A stretch of DNA of 64,000 bases from assembly GCA_001870995.2 (NCBI GenBank), contig MLAV02000017.1, positions 1 through 64,000 of the forward strand, read 5' to 3'. Each line of letters opens with the position of its first letter. The stretch's first letter is position 1. The translations under genes were made by a program, and so were the position numbers. Under the pieces are notes generated by a model. It was not told the DNA's origin and ran no database searches. It worked only from the letters and a program-made list of their open reading frames with translations. Source of the DNA: Chitinophaga sp. CB10. Lineage in GTDB: Bacteria > Bacteroidota > Bacteroidia > Chitinophagales > Chitinophagaceae. Below, piece by piece: positions 28,084-36,907 of this stretch.

Positions 28084-28581
28084 CTATATCGTCAGTAATT
28101 GTTTGAGTCCTGCCCACAGCCTTGCTTTCAACGCCTTATCCGCGCCGATGACCTGCAGGCCGTCGGAAAAGAGGATGGCGCTGCCGCCGATGGTGAACAG
28201 CTGGTAATTCGGCAGATCGTCGATGGCCAGTTGCCCGGGTGCGATGCCAAATGCAACGGCCTGGTTTATTTTAATAGCCTGCTGCCAGTCGGCAAAGCTG
28301 AGATCAGGGTAGGAGCTGATGTTAATAAGGGCTACATCCTGCATTCCCAGTTTACAAGCATTTAATATATTGGTGAGGAGGTTGAATAATTCGTCGTTTA
28401 AATAGGGTTCGTTTTCGTTTTGTATGAAGAGCGCAACGTTTTTTTGATTTTCTCCTAAAAATTTGACTTTAGGAATCGATTTTTGCGGGCTGGCAGTTCC
28501 GCCTGATTTCCCGGGAATGATCGGCTGGGCAAAGAGTTTCGCCAAAAAGTACGGGTCCAGTTGCAATTCTTCAAGCGCCAT
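28084..28581 (-). CDS. Conserved hypothetical protein
   Basis: A 165-aa soluble protein I do not recognise. It shows an alpha-beta pattern (NVALFIQNENEPYL; LGMQDVALINISSY; YQLFTIGGSAILFSDGLQVI) and ends with an amphipathic helix. No signal peptide or membrane span is visible. Its 7-bp spacing to rdgB suggests co-expression. Confidence 0.75.
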   Translation of the reverse strand: MALEELQLDPYFLAKLFAQPIIPGKSGGTASPQKSIPKVKFLGENQKNVALFIQNENEPYLNDELFNLLTNILNACKLGMQDVALINISSYPDLSFADWQQAIKINQAVAFGIAPGQLAIDDLPNYQLFTIGGSAILFSDGLQVIGADKALKARLWAGLKQLLTI

Positions 28582-28713
28582 AGTTATTATAATTATATTT
28601 TATATGAAGGTCCCGCGTGGGGAAAAATCAGTTTATTTGCACAGTCGTGCCTTTCCAGGCAGGATGTTGCACACAACGAAAGTGTAAAAATATTGAGATA
28701 AAATTGATTAACC

Positions 28714-29811
28714 ATGATGGTAGCTAAATCAACAGTAAAGGAAGAAGCTGTTAAGAAGATCAAGGTCACCAAAACAGAGCACAGCAGAATAGGTGAGGTA
28801 GATTTCAACAACCTGGTATTTGGTAAAAAGTATGCCGACCATATGCTGGTGGCAGATTTTGACGGTAAAGAGTGGACCGATCCCAGGATTGTCCCTTTTC
28901 AGAACTTTTCAGTGAGTCCTTCCAATGCGGCCTGGCACTACGGTCAGGCGATATTTGAGGGTATTAAGGCGTACAAGGATCCTCAGGGCAACCCGATGAT
29001 CTTCCGCCCATACGATAACTATAAGCGTTTCAATCTTTCCGCGGAGCGGATGGGCATGCCTGCTGTACCTGAATGGTTGTTCATCGGCGGTATGGATATG
29101 CTGATCGACCTGGACCGCGACTGGGTGCCAACCGGCGAAGGCTGCTCCCTGTACCTGCGTCCGTTTATGATTGCGGCGGATGAGTTTATCGGGGTGCGTC
29201 CGTCAGATACCTACCGGTTTGCTATTATCAATTCTCCGTCCGGCCCATATTTTAATAAGCCTATTAAATTATTGGTGCAGGACAAATATGTACGCGCTTT
29301 CCCTGGCGGGGTAGGTTATGCCAAGGCGGCCGGTAACTACGGCGGCGCCATGTATCCGACCCAGCAGGCGCGCCAGCAGGGCTTCGACCAGATCCTCTGG
29401 GTAGATGGTTACGAGCATAAATACCTGCAGGAATGCGGTACCATGAACGTTTTTGCCATTATCGGCAATACCGCCATTACGCCGGACCTGACCCAGGGCA
29501 CCATCCTGGAAGGCGTTACCCGTAACAGTGTGATGGATGTGCTGAGGGATATGGGGCTGACGGTGGAAGAAAGGCCTATTTCCATTGACGAGATCGTGGA
29601 GGCATATAATAATGGCAGCCTGCGCGAGGTATTTGGCACCGGAACTGCCGCCAGCGTAGCTTACGTAGAGCAGCTGGATTACAAGGATAATCACCTGAAA
29701 CTGGATACCAATAAATATGAAGTAGGCGCGGAAGTGATCCGCCGGCTGGACGGCATCCGTACCGGCAAGGCGCCGGATACCCGCCACTGGAATTACATAG
29801 TAGGCCAGTAA
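28714..29811 (+). CDS. ilvE: Branched-chain amino acid aminotransferase (class IV PLP)
   Basis: A 365-aa class IV aminotransferase of the longer, BCAT2-like type. It has the N-terminal SNAAWHYGQAIFEGIKAYK signature, LYLRPFMIAAD, and GVGYAKAAGNYGG with the PLP-binding Lys at about 204. The C-terminal EVFGTGTAASV contacts the cofactor phosphate. It makes Leu, Ile and Val from the 2-oxo acids. A strong terminator follows, separating it from rpsL. Confidence 0.95.
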   Translation: MMVAKSTVKEEAVKKIKVTKTEHSRIGEVDFNNLVFGKKYADHMLVADFDGKEWTDPRIVPFQNFSVSPSNAAWHYGQAIFEGIKAYKDPQGNPMIFRPYDNYKRFNLSAERMGMPAVPEWLFIGGMDMLIDLDRDWVPTGEGCSLYLRPFMIAADEFIGVRPSDTYRFAIINSPSGPYFNKPIKLLVQDKYVRAFPGGVGYAKAAGNYGGAMYPTQQARQQGFDQILWVDGYEHKYLQECGTMNVFAIIGNTAITPDLTQGTILEGVTRNSVMDVLRDMGLTVEERPISIDEIVEAYNNGSLREVFGTGTAASVAYVEQLDYKDNHLKLDTNKYEVGAEVIRRLDGIRTGKAPDTRHWNYIVGQ

Positions 29812-29839
29812 TCAGCTTGTTATATAATTAATAATAAGA

Positions 29840-29875
29840 GAACTTATGCCGGCAGATGGCATAAGTTCTTTTTTT
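29840..29875 (+). terminator. Terminator of ilvE
   Basis: GAACTTATGCC / GGCATAAGTTC stem (11 bp) with 7-nt loop followed by seven Ts. Confidence 0.92.
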
Positions 29876-29918
29876 GACGGGAGGTGATTTTTTTTATGGT
29901 AGATTTCGGGAGAAATCA

Positions 29919-29926
29919 TACCTTTG
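29919..29926 (+). promoter_or_regulatory. Candidate -7 box, distal promoter of rpsL
   Basis: TACCTTTG is an exact match to TAnnTTTG. It lies 128 bp upstream of the second match at 30047 and 202 bp before the rpsL ATG. No clear -33 TTG is seen, so support is weaker than for the proximal box. Confidence 0.45.
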
Positions 29927-30024
29927 CGTTCCGGTTACAGGTAAGCGTATCAATTACCTAAGGAACCAAAGCCACTTCCGGGGTAGTTGCACCTGTGGTG
30001 TGACAAAAAAATTTCGAAACAATT

Positions 30025-30054
30025 TTGTTATTCACACATATAGTTTTACCTTTG
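30025..30054 (+). promoter_or_regulatory. Promoter of rpsL-rpsG
   Basis: TTG at 30025-30027, a 19-nt spacer, then TACCTTTG at 30047-30054: the Bacteroidota primary sigma consensus TTG-N19-TAnnTTTG. The rpsL start lies 67 bp downstream of the box. Confidence 0.85.
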
Positions 30055-30121
30055 CCGTCCCAAAATCCCATACGGGAAATTTGGCCGTCTTAGTAAACCG
30101 ACATAAAAAACTAGGTAAAGA

Positions 30122-30502
30122 ATGCCTACTATACAACAATTAGTAAGAAAAGGAAGAGAAATTATCCGGGCTAAGTCCAAGTCCAGGGCATTAGATAGCT
30201 GCCCTCAGCGCCGTGGCGTTTGTACCCGTGTGTACACAACTACGCCTAAAAAACCTAACTCCGCATTGCGTAAAGTAGCGAAAGTGCGTTTGACCAATAA
30301 AGTTGAGGTGATTGCATACATCCCTGGTGAAGGTCATAACCTGCAGGAGCACTCTATCGTACTGATCCGTGGTGGAAGGGTAAAAGACTTACCAGGTGTT
30401 CGTTATCACATCGTTCGCGGTTCCCTGGATACTGCTGGTGTGAAAGACAGAAAGCAGAGCCGTTCCAAATATGGTACTAAAAAGGAAAAGGCTAAAAAAT
30501 AA
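30122..30502 (+). CDS. rpsL: 30S ribosomal protein S12
   Basis: A 126-aa S12 with the decoding-site loop TTPKKPNSALRKVAKVRL and the PGVRYHIVRGSLDTAG segment. The Lys in PKKPNS is the wild-type state for streptomycin sensitivity. It begins MPTIQQLVRKGR. It is first in the rpsL-rpsG unit, 29 bp before rpsG. Confidence 0.99.
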   Translation: MPTIQQLVRKGREIIRAKSKSRALDSCPQRRGVCTRVYTTTPKKPNSALRKVAKVRLTNKVEVIAYIPGEGHNLQEHSIVLIRGGRVKDLPGVRYHIVRGSLDTAGVKDRKQSRSKYGTKKEKAKK

Positions 30503-30531
30503 TAATTAATAATAGTAGTAATTTTCAATAA

Positions 30532-30999
30532 ATGAGAAAGCAAGCTGCAAAGAAATTGCCTCTGGCTCCAGATCCAAGATTTAATGACAAGCTGGTTACC
30601 CGCTTTGTTAATAATGTTATGGAGCAAGGAAAAAAGAGCATTGCCTATAAAATTTTCTACGATGCTGTGGATAAAGTGAGCCAAATGACCGGCGAAAACG
30701 GTTACGAGGTTTGGAGAAAGGCACTGACAAACGTTACTCCTGCTGTTGAAGTTAGAAGCCGCCGTATCGGTGGTGCTACCTTCCAGATTCCTTCTGAGGT
30801 TCGTCCTGACAGAAAAGTATCTCTGAGCATCAAATGGTTAGTTCGTTACGCTAGCGAGAGAAATGGTAAGAGCATGGCTGACAAGCTGGCGAATGAAATC
30901 GTAGCAGCAAGCAAAGGTGAAGGTGCAGCTTTCAAAAAGAAAGAAGATACTCACCGTATGGCTGAAGCTAACAAAGCTTTCTCTCACTTCAGAGTATAG
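30532..30999 (+). CDS. rpsG: 30S ribosomal protein S7
   Basis: A 155-aa S7 (MRKQAAKKLPLAPDPRFND; GGATFQIPSEVRPDRK). It binds the 3' domain of 16S rRNA. A strong terminator follows 33 bp later, so fusA, normally next in the str operon, is not in the same transcript here. Confidence 0.99.
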   Translation: MRKQAAKKLPLAPDPRFNDKLVTRFVNNVMEQGKKSIAYKIFYDAVDKVSQMTGENGYEVWRKALTNVTPAVEVRSRRIGGATFQIPSEVRPDRKVSLSIKWLVRYASERNGKSMADKLANEIVAASKGEGAAFKKKEDTHRMAEANKAFSHFRV

Positions 31000-31031
31000 T
31001 AAATGCCCTAACCGGCAAACTCAATATATTT

Positions 31032-31068
31032 GGCGAACAGTTCTGTTATCGGAACTGTTCGCCTTTTT
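31032..31068 (+). terminator. Terminator after rpsG
   Basis: GGCGAACAGTTC / GAACTGTTCGCC (12 bp), 8-nt loop, then TTTTT. It closes the rpsL-rpsG transcript. Confidence 0.94.
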
Positions 31069-31084
31069 ATGTTTGGGAATGCGG

Positions 31085-31500
31085 TAATGAAATGAAGCGG
31101 GAGCGCTTCCATGGACCGGGGCCGGTGGGGGGAGTGGGTGCTTACTGCCTGGATTACCTGGTCAATACCCGGGAATGAGATGGAGCAGGCAGGCATTCAT
31201 GAACCGGGATCAGCTCTTATTGCTGGTCAATACCCGGGGAATGAGATGGAGCAGGCAGGCATTCATGAACCGGGGATCAGCTCTTATTGCTGGTCAATAC
31301 CCGGGAATGAAATGAAGCAGTCTGGCAATCCATGAACCGCAATAAGCACTTATTGCTGGTCAACGCCGCGAATCAAATGAAGCACCAGCGTTCCGGGGAG
31401 GCTAATCAGCACTTTTTGCCGGTCAAGGTCGCGAATGAAATGAAGCCGGCCGGCATCTCCGAACCCGTATTCCCCTGAAGGTAATGAGCCCTCATTGCCT
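31085..31500. repeat. Degenerate minisatellite with a 66-bp unit
   Basis: Units start at 31171, 31237, 31303, 31368 and 31431 (spacings 66, 66, 65, 63), with a diverged partial copy before 31171. Each opens GGGAATGAGATGGAGC or a variant and closes TTGCTGGTCAATACCC. The copies at 31171 and 31237 differ by about one base; outer copies are diverged. No gene can be supported here. The rest of the gap to 31597 shows nothing else. Confidence 0.9.
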
Positions 31501-31597
31501 TTCGCTAACCCGGTCAATACCGGCAGCGCCCTTATGCAAATACCCCACAGCCGGGACGTGCCGGCAAAACGAAATTAAATCTCTTCCCCCTCCCCAT

Positions 31598-31624
31598 AAA
31601 AAAAGCCGGAGTAAAAACCCCGGC
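31598..31624 (-). terminator. Terminator of the collagen-like operon
   Basis: GCCGG / CCGGC stem at 31605-31624; on the minus strand it is followed by seven Ts. It lies 31 bp beyond the stop of the second collagen-like gene. Confidence 0.8.
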
Positions 31625-31654
31625 CTCTAACCATTTAGTTCCTCGACTAACAAA

Positions 31655-34600
31655 TTATTTCACATTCACCAGCACCCGGATCTTACCTTCCTTGCCGGTA
31701 AGCTCCTCGAGCGCTTTTCCGAGCGCCTGGCCCGGTTTCAGCTTGTTGATATCCGCTTTCATGGCGTAATCCGGCCTGCTGGCAGTAACGAGGATATCCC
31801 CGCGGTGGATCACACCGCCTTCATCGCAAACCTTGGTCGGAATCACACCTACCACGCCCATCGGCACCTGGTTCGACAAATCATCGTCGATGCCACTTTC
31901 CGTCAGCAGTACCCCCGGCTTGGTCGCATAAACGCCCGCTACCAGGGTGGAGTAAGCCTCCTGGGACCTTTCCACCGTACGGTCGGCAGTAGTGGAGATG
32001 ACCAGTACATCGCCGGCTTCGTATTGATTAATATGACCGTTCACGGCAAAGGATTCCGCCACATCCGCACCGCTGTTCTGCGTACCGCCATTGAAGAAGC
32101 CCCGGCCGGCTGAGTTGATCCTGGCCACGTTCACCGTAGGATTGCCTGATCTTAAAACGAGAATGCTACCGTTGCTGCGTTGCTCCAAGGTCAGCACCGG
32201 GTTAGTATTGGCCGTATTGAAGTTCACCATGCGTCCGGCGCGGCCCTGCCCAAAGTTAGGCACCCAGGCATATAATGCATTACCGGTACCATCGGCAGTG
32301 GTTTCCACACCATCGCCATTGTTGGATGCACTGGCCGTAATGGCGTTACCGTTACCGTCCGCAATCGCGATCAGCGCGGGGCCATTACCTGCCGGATTGG
32401 AAGCATGGAACAGCCCTGCATATCCGCCCGTACCGGAAGATATGCCGTATATACCCGCTGTTCCGAAATTGGCAAACTGGGAGTTCACTTCCCCTCTTAC
32501 CGCAGGGGAGGTGCCTGTAACCTTATCCACCATAAAATTACCGGCAATACCGTTACCCACTGTTTTCACGGTGATAACATCGCTGAGGTTGGCCGTATTG
32601 AATATCTCGAAACGGCCGGCACGACCGGTAGCAAAAGATGGCACCCACGCATAGAGGGCGTTTCCGGCGCCGTCAATGTTGGCTTCCACGGCATTTCCAT
32701 CCTTGCTGGCATTGGCAGTGATCGCATTGCCATTTCCATCAGTAATGGCTACCAATGCAGGGCCATTGCCGGAAGTGTTGGAAGAATGGAATAATCCTGC
32801 AAAGCCGCCTGTTCCGGAGGATACGCCAAACACGCCCGCAGCGCCGAAGTTGCCGAATATGGTCTTTACTTCCGCCCTAACGGCAGCGGCTACACTATTG
32901 GTATTATCGACCAGGAAGGAACCTGCGTTACCCAGCGTATTGTCCGGTATGTTACCGTTACCGTTGGTAACCACTTCCATTACATTGGCGCCGGTATTGA
33001 TGTTGTTGAAGTTTTCAAAACGTCCGGCCCGGCCGGTACTACCGTTCAGGCCAACCTGGCCATATACGCCAATACCTGTATTGGAGCTGTTGGTGGCAAC
33101 GAAACCTCTAACGCCATAACCACCGCCATCGTTCCGGCCCACTACGGCGCCTGCAATGTCGCTGGTGGTTCTGCCCACGACGGCCTCGCCACCGCCGTTA
33201 TTATCCCCCACCACACCTGCGGAAGTAAGCGCCGTGGTAATACCATGTACGCCAAAGCCGGAGGTGGTAGAGCTTCTTACGCCGGCTCCGCTTCCGGAGC
33301 TGGTCACGTTTACCACCGTACCGTTACCCACAGTGCTTACTGCCAGCGCATTATTGTTGTTCGCATTGTTGAAAATTGAAATAGACGCGGCGATGCCATT
33401 GTTGCTGACGGCCGTCAATCCTGTACCAGTGGCGCTGTTGGCATATACGCCGATACCATTTGCCGTAGCGTTGCCATACACCCCGAGTCCGTTCGGGGTA
33501 GTGCCGTATATACCCCAGCCGCTTCCGTTCTGGGAGCCATACACGCCGATGCCGAGGCCGCCGGTGCCATTATTGATACCCCGTATGGCGGATGAAAAGC
33601 CGCCGGGAGAGGTGCTGGTGATCAAGCCGCGCACGGCTGCCGCATTGGCGGTTGTCGTATTATTGATCCCTTCCAGGGAAGTACCATCGCCATTGTTCGC
33701 AATGGAAAACAGCGTACTGGCATTGTTTTCAGCGGCCACAAAAGGCAGTGTTAAGGTACCGCCGCCGCCACCGATGGATGCCGGTAGCCACTGGATACCG
33801 TCGAATCGCAGGAACTGGTTGGCTGTGGGCGCCACTGCGCTCACGGCTACCCCCTGGATTTTTGCCACCGTCGGGCCGGGATAGTTGCCGGTAAGGTCGC
33901 CGGAGGCCGGGCCGGTGGATAATCCGGATGGCCCCTGTGGTCCTGCCGGTCCTTCAGGGCCTTGTGGTCCCGCCGGGCCTGCAGGTCCTGCTGGTCCCAC
34001 AGGGCCGATAGCTCCCGCAGGTCCTGCCGGTCCGATTGGCCCTGCTGGTCCCATAGGGCCTGATGGGCCTATGGGACCCTGTGGTCCTGGTGCGCCTGCC
34101 GGTCCAACCGGTCCGGTTAAGCCCATAGCGCCTTCAGGGCCCGGGTCACCCTGTGGTCCTGCTGGTCCCACGGGTCCCACGGGGCCCGCTGGTCCGATTG
34201 GTCCTGCCGGTCCCACGGGGCCTATTGCACCTGCCGGTCCGATTGGTCCAACCGGGCCTTGTACGCCCGGAGGGCCTGCTGGTCCTGAGGGGCCTGCCGG
34301 ACCTTGAGGTCCTGCCGGTCCTGCAGGGCCGGGCTGACTGTTAGCCGCGTATAACGCAAATGGCACGCTGGCCAGCTGGCTGGTACCCAGTACGCTGAAG
34401 GGGCTACCGTTGACAGATGCTTCCACCTGGATATACTGATTGGCATTTGCCCATGGCACGGCGGCGAAAGTACCCGTCACCGGCGTACCACCGCCTATCT
34501 GCAGGGTAAAGAGTCCCAGTTGGTTACTTACTACATCGTGAGTTTCCTGGTATTGTACAGGTCCGTTTGCAGCGCCGCCCAGTACGGAGATCCTTACTTT

Positions 34601-34741
34601 GAGCGCTGTGTTGGCCAGCACAGTACCGTTGGTATTCCTGGCTACAGCCTGGTAGTTGATGCGCTGTAAGCTGGTCTGGCCGGAGGCTTCGTGGACTACG
34701 GCCATCAGGAACAGTATAAGTATAAAGTTTCTCAATAGCAT
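31655..34741 (-). CDS. Collagen-like secreted fibre protein
   Basis: A 1028-aa protein. A signal peptide (residues 1-21) leads into an N-terminal module (about 22-135, INYQAVARNTNGTV; NQLGLFTLQIGGGTP) also present in the other collagen-like protein. A Gly-X-Y stalk covers about 137-277 and is rich in GPAGPIGPVG. After it come beta-rich repeats with GVYG and GNGNAIT motifs (about 310-860) and a C-terminal domain (about 890-1028, YEAGDVLVISTTADRTVERS) of the type that ends several Bacteroidota surface proteins. It is the last gene of an operon with a PorP/SprF-like protein. Likely a trimeric surface fibre (inference). Confidence 0.85.
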   Translation of the reverse strand: MLLRNFILILFLMAVVHEASGQTSLQRINYQAVARNTNGTVLANTALKVRISVLGGAANGPVQYQETHDVVSNQLGLFTLQIGGGTPVTGTFAAVPWANANQYIQVEASVNGSPFSVLGTSQLASVPFALYAANSQPGPAGPAGPQGPAGPSGPAGPPGVQGPVGPIGPAGAIGPVGPAGPIGPAGPVGPVGPAGPQGDPGPEGAMGLTGPVGPAGAPGPQGPIGPSGPMGPAGPIGPAGPAGAIGPVGPAGPAGPAGPQGPEGPAGPQGPSGLSTGPASGDLTGNYPGPTVAKIQGVAVSAVAPTANQFLRFDGIQWLPASIGGGGGTLTLPFVAAENNASTLFSIANNGDGTSLEGINNTTTANAAAVRGLITSTSPGGFSSAIRGINNGTGGLGIGVYGSQNGSGWGIYGTTPNGLGVYGNATANGIGVYANSATGTGLTAVSNNGIAASISIFNNANNNNALAVSTVGNGTVVNVTSSGSGAGVRSSTTSGFGVHGITTALTSAGVVGDNNGGGEAVVGRTTSDIAGAVVGRNDGGGYGVRGFVATNSSNTGIGVYGQVGLNGSTGRAGRFENFNNINTGANVMEVVTNGNGNIPDNTLGNAGSFLVDNTNSVAAAVRAEVKTIFGNFGAAGVFGVSSGTGGFAGLFHSSNTSGNGPALVAITDGNGNAITANASKDGNAVEANIDGAGNALYAWVPSFATGRAGRFEIFNTANLSDVITVKTVGNGIAGNFMVDKVTGTSPAVRGEVNSQFANFGTAGIYGISSGTGGYAGLFHASNPAGNGPALIAIADGNGNAITASASNNGDGVETTADGTGNALYAWVPNFGQGRAGRMVNFNTANTNPVLTLEQRSNGSILVLRSGNPTVNVARINSAGRGFFNGGTQNSGADVAESFAVNGHINQYEAGDVLVISTTADRTVERSQEAYSTLVAGVYATKPGVLLTESGIDDDLSNQVPMGVVGVIPTKVCDEGGVIHRGDILVTASRPDYAMKADINKLKPGQALGKALEELTGKEGKIRVLVNVK

Positions 34742-34759
34742 AATCTGCTTTTTTAAAGT

Positions 34760-35137
34760 TTAGTTTTTCTTACCTCCTTCCACTCCCTGGTTGGGAACCT
34801 GGAGTCTGGCTGGCATGGAATCGTTGCTATGGGCGGCCGGTTTGTCCGAAGCCGTGCTGCCGGCATTGGATTTACTGGCCCTGGCCGTGGTTGCCGCTGC
34901 GTTATTGGTAGTACCGGCCGGTTTGTAATTGGTGAAAATCCTGTCCTTCGAAGGCCGGTCGGGCGTGGTGACAGCTTGTTTGTTGTTCGCATTAGCATGT
35001 TGGTTGATAGCATCTATATCCTGTTTCATGGTAGGAAACAGCCGCTGCCTCAAGGAAGTGCCTTCCTTGGATTCCTGCGCATGGGCCGCCATGCCCAGGA
35101 TGCAGCAAATGATGAGTAGTTTTAATCGTCTTTTCAT
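34760..35137 (-). CDS. Small secreted hypothetical protein
   Basis: A 125-aa protein with a signal peptide (LKLLIICCILGMAAHAQ) and a low-complexity, Asn/Ala/Thr-rich mature part (NNAAATTARASKSNAGS). It has no domain I recognise and is probably disordered. It lies 18 bp upstream of the second collagen-like gene and follows the PorP/SprF-like gene, so it may help with the fibre or its export (inference). Confidence 0.7.
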   Translation of the reverse strand: MKRRLKLLIICCILGMAAHAQESKEGTSLRQRLFPTMKQDIDAINQHANANNKQAVTTPDRPSKDRIFTNYKPAGTTNNAAATTARASKSNAGSTASDKPAAHSNDSMPARLQVPNQGVEGGKKN

Positions 35138-35192
35138 ATTTTATATGGAGGTTTAACAAGTAATTGAATACTGATTAAAGCAATGATCCCTG

Positions 35193-36359
35193 CTAGTGAT
35201 CTTTGTTGATGTTATAGAGTAGGGAGAACATGAGTGTTTTTTTCTGGTACAGGCTGCCGTCGGTCGGGATGAGGTAAGCCATGTCCAGTTCCACATTGGA
35301 AAACCTGACACCCAGGCCGCTTGTAAAATGCTGCCGGTAACCTTTGTTCGGATGCTCATAGAAGTAGCCTGCGCGGAGGAATAATGTCTGTTTATAGGAG
35401 TACTCTACGCCCGCGCCGATCGTGAATTCCCGCAGTTCTTCCCTGAACCCGTCCGGGGCATCCCCGAAGGAGGAGAAGATGGATTCCACCACGCCCCTGT
35501 TAGGGTCTTTTCCTTTGAGGATCTGATTGGTCATCATACCGTTTGAATCCAGCGCATAAATAGGCGGGGTGGGCACGAGGAGTTTGTTTACTTCCACGGA
35601 CAGCGTGAAGGTGTTGTACTCGGTGTTCACAAAGGCGTAACCGCCGCCCAGCCGGAGGTTCATGGGCAGAAAGCTTTTCCGCTCCTTATCGTCCGTGTAG
35701 GAGAGTTTGGTGCCGATGTTGGTGATGCTGACGCCAAAGCTGTAACGGTTGCCGAAGTCCAGGTTATCGGCCGTGTTCTGGTAGTAGAAGCCGATGTCGC
35801 CCCCGACGGCGGATGCCGGTTTTTGCTGCAGGCCGTTATAGTTTCCTTCCCCCAGCTGGCTGCGGATATACCGCAGGGAGATGGAGAGGGAGGTACGTTG
35901 GCCCAGTTTCCGGGCATAGGTACCGTCTATGGAAAATTCACGGGGGTTATAATCCTGCAGGACGGTGCCGTTATCATCCCTGAAGGTCATACTTCCGTAG
36001 TTGAAGTATTTCATGGACAGGCCTACGCCCTGGTTGCTTTCCTGGCCAAAGTTTTTGAAAGCGGCTACGTAAGCCATATTGGATTCACTGTTATTGAGTT
36101 CCCACATCCAGGGCGCGTAATTGGCGCTTACGCCCCAGTCGCCGGCAAATACAATTTTTGCAGCGTTGGAAAACAGTGCGTTTACATCAGGGGTCAATCC
36201 CGTGGGTGCATTACCGGTACCGCTGCTTCGGGCATCGGGGTTTACCAGCAGAAAGCTGGCGCCGATGTCGGGCGGCCGCTGTCCACTTTTTTGCGCCATC
36301 AGCACTGATGGAGCATACAGCATGCACACAAGCAAAATCAAATAGAACTGTTTTTGCAT
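35193..36359 (-). CDS. PorP/SprF family type IX secretion membrane protein
   Basis: The start at 36359 is chosen because it opens a signal peptide (MQKQFYLILLVCMLYAPSVL). The 388-aa product is a beta-barrel with the family features: NPDARSSGTGNAPTGLTPDV near the N-terminus and the alternating strands of PorP/SprF. These outer-membrane proteins help attach type IX-secreted adhesins to the cell surface. Its place between a sorting-domain protein and collagen-like genes fits that role. Confidence 0.9.
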   Translation of the reverse strand: MQKQFYLILLVCMLYAPSVLMAQKSGQRPPDIGASFLLVNPDARSSGTGNAPTGLTPDVNALFSNAAKIVFAGDWGVSANYAPWMWELNNSESNMAYVAAFKNFGQESNQGVGLSMKYFNYGSMTFRDDNGTVLQDYNPREFSIDGTYARKLGQRTSLSISLRYIRSQLGEGNYNGLQQKPASAVGGDIGFYYQNTADNLDFGNRYSFGVSITNIGTKLSYTDDKERKSFLPMNLRLGGGYAFVNTEYNTFTLSVEVNKLLVPTPPIYALDSNGMMTNQILKGKDPNRGVVESIFSSFGDAPDGFREELREFTIGAGVEYSYKQTLFLRAGYFYEHPNKGYRQHFTSGLGVRFSNVELDMAYLIPTDGSLYQKKTLMFSLLYNINKDH

Positions 36360-36390
36360 AATGGTAGCTTTTATCTGAGTGCGATGAATG

Positions 36391-36897
36391 TTATTGAATA
36401 ATGATTTTTTCAAAGAAGATCTGCGGTCCTACCTTGATCTTCAGGCGGTAAATACCGGCAGCGAACCTGTTGACGGCGATGACGACTGTGTTTCTGCCGG
36501 CGCCCATCGACTGACCTTCCCGGTACATGCTCTGCCCGGCTGTATTGATCAGTTCAATGTTGACGAATGCGCCGGCGAGGAGGTCCAGCTGGACTTTCAG
36601 ATTCGTGGATGCGGGGTTGGGGAATACGATATACCCTTTTACCACGTTGGCGGCCGGGTCAACCGGCGGCAGTTCTTCCGGTTGCTGGAAGCCCTGGGTG
36701 AGCAGCACGCGGCCGTCGGTGATCAGCGTGATCATGGGTTCTCCGATGGTGTACTGAATCCGCGTATTACCCGCTGTGCCGCTACCACCCGCCGTTGCAG
36801 TCACCTGCCTGTTGAGGATAAGTTGAGCATGAGCAACAGTAATGCACACACTCATCAGGAAGAGTATGCAAATACCTGCACGTGTAAATACATTCAT
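36391..36897 (-). CDS. Secreted protein with type IX C-terminal sorting domain
   Basis: The start at 36897 (MNVFTRAGICILFLMSV) gives a signal peptide; a longer frame would overlap the upstream gene. The 168-aa product is mostly a type A sorting domain (about residues 85-168): GYIVFPNPASTNLKVQLDL, FVNIELINTAGQ and FAAGIYRLKI. The part between is short (about 60 aa), so the protein is little more than a carrier domain. Confidence 0.85.
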   Translation of the reverse strand: MNVFTRAGICILFLMSVCITVAHAQLILNRQVTATAGGSGTAGNTRIQYTIGEPMITLITDGRVLLTQGFQQPEELPPVDPAANVVKGYIVFPNPASTNLKVQLDLLAGAFVNIELINTAGQSMYREGQSMGAGRNTVVIAVNRFAAGIYRLKIKVGPQIFFEKIIIQ

Positions 36898-36907
36898 AGC
36901 GATACTG

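Noticed and set aside
31111..31335. Open frame across the minisatellite
   Set aside because: It exists only because the 66-bp unit is a multiple of three; outer copies break the frame.
33156..33884. Plus-strand open frames opposite the collagen-like genes
   Set aside because: Low-complexity proline/leucine translations complementary to the repeat-rich minus-strand genes, with no independent support.
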